Below, piece after piece: positions 44,340-51,821 of a stretch of DNA of 64,000 nucleotides (positions are counted from its first letter, which is position 1; each line of letters begins with the position of its first letter). The DNA lies in the NCBI GenBank assembly GCA_000432835.1, contig FR890363.1, positions 1 through 64,000 on the forward strand. The letters are read 5' to 3'. Both the position numbers and the translations under genes were made by a program. The notes under the pieces were generated by a model, which searched no databases, was not told where the DNA came from, and saw only the letters and a list, made by a program, of their open reading frames with translations. This DNA is from Clostridium sp. CAG:417. GTDB taxonomy: Bacteria > Bacillota_I > Bacilli_A > RF39 > UBA660.

Positions 44340-44603
44340 GTGGCAAAGATAGAATTTACACCAAAAGGTGTATGCTCATCAAAGATTATTGTAAGTTGTG
44401 ATGAGAATGATGTAATAAAAGATGTAAAATTTATTGGCGGTTGTCCAGGTAATACTATGGGAGTTTCTATATTATGTAAAGGAAAAACTATAGATGAAGT
44501 AATAAATAAATTGGAAGGTATTGATTGTAGGAATAGAAAGACATCATGCCCTGATCAATTAGCTCAGGCTTTAAAAGAGTTAAAAAAAGAAAAAGTAAAG
44601 TAA
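44340..44603 (+). CDS. TSCPD-domain protein
   Basis: An 87-residue protein of the TIGR03905/TSCPD family: FTPKGVCSSKI, FIGGCPGNTMGVSILCKGK and the naming motif TSCPDQLAQAL. The domain also forms the C-terminal cap of vitamin B12-dependent ribonucleotide reductases, and stand-alone copies have no proven role; the four conserved cysteines could bind metal. GTG at 44340 is used, with AGAGGTGAT 5 nt upstream. mscL follows 9 bp downstream in the same transcript. Confidence 0.9.
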   Translation: MAKIEFTPKGVCSSKIIVSCDENDVIKDVKFIGGCPGNTMGVSILCKGKTIDEVINKLEGIDCRNRKTSCPDQLAQALKELKKEKVK

Positions 44604-44612
44604 GGAGTATAT

Positions 44613-45044
44613 ATGAAAAAATTTTTAGACGAGTTTAAACAGTTTATATCAAAAGGAAATGTAGTAGACTTAGCTGTAGGTGTTATTATAGGTGGAGCTT
44701 TTAGTAAAATAGTTTCTAGTTTAGTAGATAACATCATAATGCCTATTATAGGAGTTGTTTTAGGTGGTGTTGATTTTTCTGGACTATCAATTACATTCCA
44801 TGGAGCTTCTATAAAATATGGTTTATTCATTCAAAATGTAGTGGATTTTCTAATTGTTGCTTTTTGTATATTTACAGTAATTAAAATTCTAAATTCATTT
44901 GATAAAAAGATCAAAAGTAAAATAGAAAAAGAACAAAAAGAGCAAGAAGAAAAAGAACCAGAAATGACAAAGGAAGAACGTTTATTAACAGAAATTAGAG
45001 ATTTATTAAAGAAACAATCAAAGGAAGATAAAAAAACAAAATAA
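44613..45044 (+). CDS. mscL: Large-conductance mechanosensitive channel MscL
   Basis: This pentameric membrane channel opens on hypo-osmotic stretch to release solutes. Sequence landmarks are the N-terminal amphipathic FLDEFKQFISKGNVVDLAVGVIIGGAFSKIVSSLV, the pore-lining first helix, IIMPIIG, then the second helix (NVVDFLIVAFCIFTVIKIL). A long charged cytoplasmic tail (KIEKEQKEQEEKEPE) is followed by the final LLTEIRDLLKKQ helix. The length, 143, is normal. It is in operon with the TSCPD gene; a Clp-type ATPase gene follows 30 bp on. Confidence 0.96.
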   Translation: MKKFLDEFKQFISKGNVVDLAVGVIIGGAFSKIVSSLVDNIIMPIIGVVLGGVDFSGLSITFHGASIKYGLFIQNVVDFLIVAFCIFTVIKILNSFDKKIKSKIEKEQKEQEEKEPEMTKEERLLTEIRDLLKKQSKEDKKTK

Positions 45045-45074
45045 TAGCATAATAAAGTAAGGAGCTAGGATAAG

Positions 45075-46061
45075 ATGAACGAAGAAATAACAAGATTAAC
45101 AAAAATGAATCAAAATATAAATAGTAATGGAGAACAAAATACATATGATATAAAAAGCAAACGTATTAGTATTTTAGACACTTATGGTGAAAACTTTATA
45201 AAAAAAGAATTCATCACTAATCCAGCTATAGGAAGAGAAAAGGAATTGAAGGAGTTAATGCTTATCCTACTTACTCCAGATAAATCAGCCATTTTAACTG
45301 GTAAGCCTGGTGTCGGAAAAACTTCTATAGTTGAAGGACTTGCATACTTAATTCAAAAAAGACAAGTTCCTAATCAATTACTAAATTATCAAATAATAAA
45401 AGTTAATACTTCTGCCTTACTTGGTATAGATCCCGTAACAGGTGAATCAAAGATTCAAAACTTAATAGAAGAGTTGAAAAACTATGAACATTTAATTTTA
45501 TTTATAGATGAAATACATACCTTAATGGGTTCAAAAGGAGAAGCCCTAGACTTTGCCAATATGTTTAAACCGGGTCTTGATAGAGGTGATATAAAAGTTA
45601 TTGGTGCTACAACAACAGAAGAATATGAAAGATATATCTTAAGGGATAAAGCCTTTGTTAGACGTTTTCAAAAAGTAATTGTTGAAGAACCAACTAGGGA
45701 ACAAAATATCCAAATATGTTTAGGAACACTTCCGAAAATAGAAAAAAGGACAGGGGCAGAGATGATGTATTCCAACTTTGTGAAACAAACAATGATGGAA
45801 TTTCTAACCGATATCACTAGTGAATATAAAAGAGTATATGAAATAGGTTCTAGATATCCCGATGTAACTCTAACCTTAATTCAAGATGCCTTCAGTTACG
45901 CTATGTTTGATAACCGTAAATATGTAAATGTCCTAGATTTTAGAAAAGCAATTGAAAACTGTAAAAATATATATCCAGATGTTATTACTAAATCGTTGCC
46001 AATCTTTGATGAAACCTTTAGAGGAGAAATTGAAGATGCTAGATTAAACATGATTAATTAG
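45075..46061 (+). CDS. Stand-alone Clp D1-type AAA+ ATPase
   Basis: This 328-residue protein corresponds to only the first AAA+ module of ClpA/ClpB/ClpC. NPAIGREKELKELM opens the domain, Walker A is GKPGVGKTS (about residue 77-85), Walker B is LILFIDEIHTL, sensor 1 is IGATTTEEY, and the arginine finger region is RDKAFVRRFQKV. It lacks the N-domain, the M-domain insertion, the second ATPase and any ClpP-binding loop, so it is not a typical unfoldase. Possible roles are as an adaptor ATPase or MoxR-like chaperone. The ribosome site is AAGGAG; it is probably co-transcribed with mscL. Confidence 0.85.
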   Translation: MNEEITRLTKMNQNINSNGEQNTYDIKSKRISILDTYGENFIKKEFITNPAIGREKELKELMLILLTPDKSAILTGKPGVGKTSIVEGLAYLIQKRQVPNQLLNYQIIKVNTSALLGIDPVTGESKIQNLIEELKNYEHLILFIDEIHTLMGSKGEALDFANMFKPGLDRGDIKVIGATTTEEYERYILRDKAFVRRFQKVIVEEPTREQNIQICLGTLPKIEKRTGAEMMYSNFVKQTMMEFLTDITSEYKRVYEIGSRYPDVTLTLIQDAFSYAMFDNRKYVNVLDFRKAIENCKNIYPDVITKSLPIFDETFRGEIEDARLNMIN

Positions 46062-46084
46062 AGCTAGAAATAGTTCTTTTTTTT
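46060..46084 (+). terminator. Terminator after the Clp-like gene
   Basis: Stem AGAGCTA / TAGTTCT with loop GAAA (46060-46077) and eight T residues. Confidence 0.75.
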
Positions 46085-46095
46085 ATAGATTTTTC

Positions 46096-46124
46096 TTGAC
46101 AAAATTCGACAAAAAGCATATACT
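46096..46124 (+). promoter_or_regulatory. Promoter of the tetR-yhgE operon
   Basis: TTGACA (46096-46101), 17-bp spacer and TATACT (46119-46124), a near-consensus promoter directly followed by the operator palindrome. Confidence 0.75.
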
Positions 46125-46131
46125 ATACTGG

Positions 46132-46148
46132 TATACCAAATTGGTATA
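46132..46148 (+). promoter_or_regulatory. Palindromic operator, probably for the adjacent TetR
   Basis: TATACCAA-A-TTGGTATA is a perfect 17-bp inverted repeat beginning near the expected transcription start. Flanking TATACTGG (left) and TCTGTATA (right) partly extend the symmetry. Location and form fit an autorepressor site. Confidence 0.75.
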
Positions 46149-46168
46149 TCTGTATAGAGGTGACTGAT

Positions 46169-46729
46169 ATGGAAAAAAAAGAAGTTGTAATAAATACAGC
46201 CCGTGAATTATTTACAAAGTATGGTTACAAAAAAGTATCTATGGATGAGATAGCAAGAACATCTAACGTAACTAAGAAAACAATTTATTCTTACTTTAAA
46301 GATAAAGATGAATTGTTTAGATACTTTATTGAAGAAGAACTTATCAATATGAAACAAAAAATAGAAAAGAAAATAAATAATGAAAGTTTTACCGATAAAG
46401 TATCAACTATTATGTTAGAAATCTTAAATCTCAGAAAAAATAGTGCTTTATTAGAATCTATTATTAAAGATTGTAACACATCAAGTAATAATGCTATGCA
46501 AAATATGTCATTTTCAAATTATTATGACTCAGAGATAATTAATTATCTTGAAACAAAAATAAATGAGGAAATAGATCAAAAAAACATCAAAAAATGTAAT
46601 GCTCATTTAACAGCTTTTATTATCTATAAAGTTTGTTTATCAATCTTATTTGAATATGATGAGCCAATAGATGAGAAAACAATTACTAAAGAAATTACCA
46701 CAATCTTAAAAGATGGTCTATTTAATTAG
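46169..46729 (+). CDS. TetR/AcrR-family repressor
   Basis: A 186-residue regulator. The N-terminal DNA-binding domain is typical (INTARELFTKYGYKKVSMDEIARTSNVTKKTIYSYFKDKDELF), and the C-terminal ligand/dimer domain is diverged. The ATG at 46169 follows AGAGGTGACT, while a GTG at 46160 lies inside that site. It probably binds the perfect palindrome between its promoter and start, and controls both itself and the YhgE/Pip gene 11 bp downstream. The inducing ligand is unknown. Confidence 0.92.
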   Translation: MEKKEVVINTARELFTKYGYKKVSMDEIARTSNVTKKTIYSYFKDKDELFRYFIEEELINMKQKIEKKINNESFTDKVSTIMLEILNLRKNSALLESIIKDCNTSSNNAMQNMSFSNYYDSEIINYLETKINEEIDQKNIKKCNAHLTAFIIYKVCLSILFEYDEPIDEKTITKEITTILKDGLFN

Positions 46730-46740
46730 GAGGGGATATC

Positions 46741-48675
46741 GTGAAAGAAAAAAAGTTTTTTAATTATGTTATTATAGCGGCAGTTTTAATTATACCGTTC
46801 ATGTACAGTTTCTTTTACTTAAAAGCCTATTGGAATCCATATGGTGAAGGAAACATTGATAACATACCAGTTGCCATTGTTAATAACGATGAGGGTGATA
46901 ACGGAGAAAAAGTTATTACTAATATCAAAAACTCTAAAAAATTAAAGATAAGTACAGTTAGTGATGAAAAAGCATCAGATGGTCTTTATAATAAAAAGTA
47001 TTACGCAGTAATTACTATTCCAAAAGATTTTTCTGAAAGTATGGAAAGTGCATCTACCACAAACAAAAAACACGCAACTATTACATATGCACCAAACCAG
47101 AAATCTAATTATCTAGCTAGTCAAATTATCAATAATGTAGTAAGTGCTGTAGAAAAAAATCTTGATAATACTGTAAATTCTACTATTGTAGACAGCCTAG
47201 CTTCTACAATAAAAGATGTACCATCAAAATTAGAAACTATTTCAAATGGCTTTGAACAATTAGAAGAAGGTACTACAAAACTTCAAGATGGAAGTAATAG
47301 TTTAGCTAATGGTACTAATAGTTTAAAATCAAACTATGAAGAGTTTAATACAGGTATCAAAAATATCAAAGATGGTATAGAAACTTTAAATAGTAGTACT
47401 GCTAATTTTTCAAGTTTAAGTTCCGGATTAAATGAATTAGTAACAGGAGCTGCCAACTTAAAAGCTGGTAATGATCAATTTAGTACTGGTTTTAATGCTT
47501 ATGTTTCAGGAGTAAATACTGCCTTAAACTACACAGATAGCTTAGTAACATTAATTAATGCAAGTATCTGTCCAAAAGTTCAAAATAACACAGCAACTAA
47601 AGAAGAAATCAAAATGTGTGCAATCGCTCAAGGAATGTCAACACCATCTGAAAAAACAGGTAACACAACAACGCTTAATTATTTAAAAATAAGTGGTCAA
47701 AAACTACAAAACGCTAATACAAGCGTATCAGCTGGAATAAATGAATTAAATAACAAAGTAACACCATTGTTATCAGTTAATGATAAAATAAAACAATTAC
47801 AAGGTGGAGTTAATACCTTATTAAATGGCGCTAACACACTATATGATTCATCACTTCAGATAAGAAATGGTATTGCAACCTTAAATGATGGAGCAGCAAC
47901 CCTAAATGCTGGTATTAAAACTTTAAATAGCAGTGTCAAAGGTGCTAAAGAAGAATTAAATACAAATATTACAACAACAAAAGAAGAAGTTAAAAAAGTA
48001 GATAACCTATCTGACTACAGTAAAGAACCAGTAACAGTAAAAACAAAAGCTGTAAATGAAATATCAAGTTATGGTACAGCATTCTCACCATTCTTTATAT
48101 CTATAGCTTTATGGGTAGGATGTTTAATGATGTATATTGTTCTTTACTATGATAAAGAAGAAAGATTTAAAAAGCTAAGTATTAGTAATAAAAACCGTCT
48201 TCAAAGAACATTATGCTACCATGGTCTTGCAACATTATCAGCAATCATTCTAGGAATTCTCCTTATGACTTTACTAGATTTTGAAATAACAAATATTTTC
48301 TTATATTTCATTTCAATTATTTTAGTAGCTAATACATTTATGGCAATTATTGAAACATTAATTATTAACTTCAAAGATATCGGTAAATTTATTGCTTTAA
48401 TATTATTAGTATTACAATTAGCTGCAGCCGGTGGTACATTCCCAATTGAAACAGTAACAAAAGGATTTAGATTCTTAAACCCAATATTACCAATGACATA
48501 TACTATAAATCTTTTAAGAGAAAGTCTTGTTACTATTGAAAAGAGTCTTTTAACAAAAAATATTTTAGTTGTAGTAGCAATCATGATTGTATTTATGTCT
48601 ATTAATATTATTATTGATATTACTAAACAAAAAAAGAAAGTAAATAGATCAAAAACTTCAGGAAATATTTCTTGA
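46741..48675 (+). CDS. YhgE/Pip-family membrane protein
   Basis: A 644-residue protein with one N-terminal helix (about 9-28), a long external region and about five C-terminal helices resembling ABC-2 type permeases. The start PFMYSFFYLKAYWNPYGEGNIDNIPVAIVNNDEG is characteristic of YhgE/Pip, and the central part (about 165-420) is full of the family's helical repeats (LQDGSNSLANGTNSLKS, LNDGAATLNAGIKTLNS). The family includes a phage-infection protein and is related to EsaA/YueB of type VII secretion. Its partner here is a TetR repressor, suggesting inducible export or toxin tolerance. GTG start with AGGAGGGG. It ends inside a terminator. Confidence 0.92.
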   Translation: MKEKKFFNYVIIAAVLIIPFMYSFFYLKAYWNPYGEGNIDNIPVAIVNNDEGDNGEKVITNIKNSKKLKISTVSDEKASDGLYNKKYYAVITIPKDFSESMESASTTNKKHATITYAPNQKSNYLASQIINNVVSAVEKNLDNTVNSTIVDSLASTIKDVPSKLETISNGFEQLEEGTTKLQDGSNSLANGTNSLKSNYEEFNTGIKNIKDGIETLNSSTANFSSLSSGLNELVTGAANLKAGNDQFSTGFNAYVSGVNTALNYTDSLVTLINASICPKVQNNTATKEEIKMCAIAQGMSTPSEKTGNTTTLNYLKISGQKLQNANTSVSAGINELNNKVTPLLSVNDKIKQLQGGVNTLLNGANTLYDSSLQIRNGIATLNDGAATLNAGIKTLNSSVKGAKEELNTNITTTKEEVKKVDNLSDYSKEPVTVKTKAVNEISSYGTAFSPFFISIALWVGCLMMYIVLYYDKEERFKKLSISNKNRLQRTLCYHGLATLSAIILGILLMTLLDFEITNIFLYFISIILVANTFMAIIETLIINFKDIGKFIALILLVLQLAAAGGTFPIETVTKGFRFLNPILPMTYTINLLRESLVTIEKSLLTKNILVVVAIMIVFMSINIIIDITKQKKKVNRSKTSGNIS

Positions 48676-48684
48676 AGTTTTTTT
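48651..48684 (+). terminator. Terminator of the tetR-yhgE operon
   Basis: Stem AAACTTCA / TGAAGTTT (48653-48660, 48673-48680), with additional pairing inside the loop, then a T run. The stop codon of the YhgE gene is part of the stem. Confidence 0.75.
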
Positions 48685-48700
48685 GTTTCTAAAAAAAGAT

Positions 48701-48729
48701 TTGTCACATCTCGTAATTTTTTGTATAAT
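48701..48729 (+). promoter_or_regulatory. glmS promoter
   Basis: TTGTCA (48701-48706), exactly 17 bp, TATAAT (48724-48729); transcription would begin about 35 nt before the ribozyme core. Confidence 0.7.
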
Positions 48730-48764
48730 AATATTAATGAGATAGAAAATGAAAGGTTGTAATT

Positions 48765-48920
48765 CATCTTAAGCGCCTGAACTAAACAGTTGACGAGGAT
48801 TGTAGTTATCGAATATTCGGCGGATGCTACAACGGATTGAAGGTTCGTTAGATATATTTAAAAAAGTAAAAACAATATTACAACAAAGAATATATCCACT
48901 TAATATTTTTTTATAGTGGA
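48765..48920 (+). ncRNA. glmS ribozyme (glucosamine-6-phosphate riboswitch)
   Basis: This cis-acting ribozyme cuts its own mRNA when glucosamine-6-phosphate binds, lowering GlmS. The conserved core is plain: AAGCGCCTGAACT beginning at 48770 (cleavage expected before the G of GCGCC), AGTTGACGAGG, TTATCGAATATTCGGCGGATG and the pairing ACAACGG. An AT-rich peripheral part follows. A small hairpin, CCACT / AGTGG (48896-48900, 48915-48919), borders the glmS ribosome site. Position just upstream of glmS confirms the call. Exact ends are approximate. Confidence 0.95.
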
Positions 48921-48931
48921 GGAATTTATTT

Positions 48932-50713
48932 ATGTGTGGAATCACAGGTTATATAGGAAAGAAAAAAACAACAGAAGTTTTACTTAATGGGTTATATGCC
49001 CTTGAATATAGAGGATATGATTCAGCCGGAGTTGCGATATCCGATGGCAAAAATTTAGAAATTATTAAAAGTGTTGGAAGAGTAAAAGAACTTGAGGCAA
49101 AAATTAATAAAGAAGATAAGTTAAATAGTTTATATGGTATTGCTCATACTAGATGGGCAACCAATGGTGAAGCAAATCTTGTTAATGCTCATCCACATAA
49201 GGTAGGAAAAATTACCTTAGTTCATAATGGTATTATTGAAAATGCTGATACTTTAAAAGAAGAATTAGAACAAAAAGGCTACAAATTTAATAGTGATACA
49301 GATAGTGAAGTAGCCGCAGCTATGTTAGATTATAAATTAAAAGATAATGATATACTAACAGCTATCAAATTAACAACTGAAATACTTACCGGTAGTTATG
49401 CTTTTGGTATTATGGTTGAGGGTGATAATAGTCTATATGCATTAAGAAAAGATAGTCCATTATTAATTGGTATTGGAGATTGCGAAAACTTTTTAGCTAG
49501 TGATATTACAGCTATTATAAAATATACTAACAAATATATTTTATTAGATGTTGGAGATATCGCTGTTCTAACTAGTGATACTTGCAAAATTTATCATGAT
49601 GGAAAACCTATCGAAAAAGAAATACTAATATCAGATAGTAAGGGTGTAGATAATAGTAAGAATGGTTATAAACATCATATGTTAAAAGAAATCATGGAAG
49701 AACCAGTAGTCTTAAATAATCTTATTGAAAGATATAAAAATAAAGCAAATAGAAGTGAACTTGATCTTTCAAAATATGAACAAATAGATATAGTAGCGTG
49801 TGGTTCTGCAATGTATGCTGGATTAGTTGGTCAAAATCTTTTTGAAGAATATGCCAATATAAAAGTAGATGTTTATCCAGCTAGTGAATATCGTTATAAG
49901 AAAAAACTTTATGGAAAAAATCCTTTAGTTATTTTGATATCACAATCAGGAGAAACAGCTGATACTATCGCCGCAATGCGTGAAGCTCATAAATTAGGAA
50001 TTGAAACATTAGGTATTGTCAATAATCCAGATTCAACCATAGCAAGAGAATGTGATAGAAAAATACTAACTAATGCTGGTGTTGAAATAGCTGTGGCCAC
50101 TACTAAAGCCTATATTTTACAAGTTTGTGTATTATCTTTAATGGCTCTAGAAACTGCTAAGGTAAAGAAACTAGTTCAAGGCGATGAAGACTATAAGGCA
50201 TTTGAAAAGTTACCAGCTTTATTAAAAAGCGTATTAGATAATAATAGTTACTATGAAAAAGTGGCAACATCAATTTATCAAAAAGAATCTTGTTTCTTTA
50301 TTGGTAGAGGAATAGATTACGCCATCTGTATGGAAGGAAGTCTAAAATTAAAAGAAGTATCATATCTTCATAGTGAAACATATCAAGCAGGAGAATTAAA
50401 ACATGGTACTATCTCTTTAGTAGAAGAAAATATGCCTGTATTATGCGTTATCACTAATAAAGCCTTAAAAGATAAGAGTATTTCCAACTTAAAAGAAACA
50501 GAGGCAAGGGGAGCATTTGGAATAGTTATAACTACTAAAGATTTAGATGATTTTGAAGATTACACTAAAATAGTTGTTCCAACAACATCTATGTTTACTC
50601 AAAGTATGTTAGTAGTACCAGCACTTCAACTTTTATCTTATTATGTAGCTCTAAAAAGAGGCTGTGATATAGATAAACCTAGAAATTTAGCTAAGTCAGT
50701 AACAGTAGAATAA
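48932..50713 (+). CDS. glmS: Glutamine-fructose-6-phosphate aminotransferase
   Basis: GlmS makes glucosamine-6-phosphate from fructose-6-phosphate and glutamine, the first step to UDP-GlcNAc for peptidoglycan. The N-terminal glutaminase has the catalytic Cys directly after Met (MCGITGYIG) with LEYRGYDSAGVA and HTRWATNGE. Two SIS sugar-isomerase domains follow, with SQSGETADT and ATTKAYILQ, and the terminal DKPRNLAKSVTVE is the family's standard end. Length 593. AGTGGAGG is the ribosome site. Expression is governed by the ribozyme in its leader. Confidence 0.98.
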   Translation: MCGITGYIGKKKTTEVLLNGLYALEYRGYDSAGVAISDGKNLEIIKSVGRVKELEAKINKEDKLNSLYGIAHTRWATNGEANLVNAHPHKVGKITLVHNGIIENADTLKEELEQKGYKFNSDTDSEVAAAMLDYKLKDNDILTAIKLTTEILTGSYAFGIMVEGDNSLYALRKDSPLLIGIGDCENFLASDITAIIKYTNKYILLDVGDIAVLTSDTCKIYHDGKPIEKEILISDSKGVDNSKNGYKHHMLKEIMEEPVVLNNLIERYKNKANRSELDLSKYEQIDIVACGSAMYAGLVGQNLFEEYANIKVDVYPASEYRYKKKLYGKNPLVILISQSGETADTIAAMREAHKLGIETLGIVNNPDSTIARECDRKILTNAGVEIAVATTKAYILQVCVLSLMALETAKVKKLVQGDEDYKAFEKLPALLKSVLDNNSYYEKVATSIYQKESCFFIGRGIDYAICMEGSLKLKEVSYLHSETYQAGELKHGTISLVEENMPVLCVITNKALKDKSISNLKETEARGAFGIVITTKDLDDFEDYTKIVVPTTSMFTQSMLVVPALQLLSYYVALKRGCDIDKPRNLAKSVTVE

Positions 50714-50738
50714 GGGTTAAATTAATTAACCCTTTTCT
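50713..50738 (+). terminator. Terminator of glmS
   Basis: Stem GGGTTAA / TTAACCC (50714-50720, 50726-50732) followed by TTTTCTTT. Confidence 0.65.
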
Positions 50739-50758
50739 TTAATTTAGAAGGGATTAAT

Positions 50759-51592
50759 ATGTTTAAAAAAAATGTTTATGAAGAGTACATCAAATTAATA
50801 GTTAATAATATCAAACTTCCATTAGAAGATAATGAAGTACCACAGGGAATTTGTAGAGTGAATAATACTATATTAGTATCATGTTATATGGATAACCATG
50901 AACAATCTAGAGTATTAATGTTAGACTTAGATGGAAATAGAACCAAAACCATTATATTAAATAATAAAGCTCATGTTGGTGGAATTAGCTATGATCAAAA
51001 ACATAATTTAATATTTATTTGTGATACTAAAGGGAAAATAAGTTCTTATCCTTATCATGAATTCATAAACGAAAATTATATTCATCAGAAAAAGTATGAT
51101 GTCTCATCAAATTCTCTTGGAGGAAACTTGCTAATAGAAGACGGTAATTTAGTTTGTTCCTATCTTACCTGTTATGAGCAAAAATTATATGTTGGCAGTT
51201 TCAATAAAATCAAAAATGGTTTAATTAAAGTTTATGATATCTTACGCAAGGAAGAGGGCATAACGCTAAAATATCTTTATGAATTTAAAGTTCCAAGAAA
51301 AATTCAAGGAATCACTTTTAGTAAGATAAATGATACCCCACATATGATTTTAAGTTCTTCTTATGGTAGAAAAAATAATAGTAAGGTTTTAATATTCCCG
51401 ATTTCAAAAACCAATACTTATCTGAATCCTACTTATTCCTTTTGCTGTCCTCCCATGTTAGAACAAATATCTGTTGATAATAACAATGATATTCTCTTCC
51501 TTTTTGAAAGTTCTTCTTCTAAGTATAGAAAAACTGCCAAGACGGTTACAGATAAAATAACATTTATTAATTTAGAAAAACTAAAAAATTAA
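50759..51592 (+). CDS. Beta-propeller-like protein, unknown
   Basis: A 277-residue soluble protein without signal peptide. Repeating short strand patterns (PQGICRVNNTILVSCYMDN, RVLMLDLDGN, HVGGISYDQKHNLIFICDTKGKI, KIQGITFSK, MLEQISVDNNNDILFLFESSS) resemble blades of a beta-propeller of NHL or YncE type. Relatives, function and partners are not known to me. The start follows AGAAGGGA. It lies between glmS and tRNA-His as a single gene, and no clear terminator follows it. Confidence 0.65.
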   Translation: MFKKNVYEEYIKLIVNNIKLPLEDNEVPQGICRVNNTILVSCYMDNHEQSRVLMLDLDGNRTKTIILNNKAHVGGISYDQKHNLIFICDTKGKISSYPYHEFINENYIHQKKYDVSSNSLGGNLLIEDGNLVCSYLTCYEQKLYVGSFNKIKNGLIKVYDILRKEEGITLKYLYEFKVPRKIQGITFSKINDTPHMILSSSYGRKNNSKVLIFPISKTNTYLNPTYSFCCPPMLEQISVDNNNDILFLFESSSSKYRKTAKTVTDKITFINLEKLKN

Positions 51593-51610
51593 AAAAGTGC
51601 ATAAAACATA

Positions 51611-51639
51611 TTGCCAAAATACAACTTTATTGATAAAAT
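51611..51639 (+). promoter_or_regulatory. Promoter of tRNA-His
   Basis: TTGCCA (51611-51616), 17-bp spacer, extended -10 TGA-TAAAAT (51634-51639), 17 bp before the tRNA. Confidence 0.6.
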
Positions 51640-51656
51640 AATTGTTGTATTTACAT

Positions 51657-51733
51657 GGCGGTATTGGTGAAGTGGTTAACACGCTAGTTTGTGGCACTAG
51701 TATGCAAGGGTTCGATTCCCTTATACCGCCCCA
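51657..51733 (+). tRNA. tRNA-His (GTG), G-1 and CCA encoded
   Basis: Anticodon loop TTGTGGC gives GTG. Acceptor GCGGTAT pairs with ATACCGC, with an encoded G at position -1 (51657) facing C73, the identity element of histidine tRNA. Ends with CCA. Confidence 0.96.
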
Positions 51734-51744
51734 GTATGTTATTT

Positions 51745-51775
51745 AGACTAAGAATTAATTTTCTTAGTCTTTTTA
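51745..51775 (+). terminator. Terminator after tRNA-His
   Basis: Stem AGACTAAG / CTTAGTCT (51745-51752, 51763-51770) followed by T residues. Confidence 0.75.
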
Positions 51776-51821
51776 ATTTTTAAAATAATTCTATTGTATG
51801 TTAAAATTAATTGGTGATTAT

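Noticed and set aside
48216..48767. A 183-codon minus-strand frame opposite the YhgE/Pip gene
   Set aside because: It lies wholly antisense to a well-supported membrane gene and crosses a terminator and the glmS promoter.
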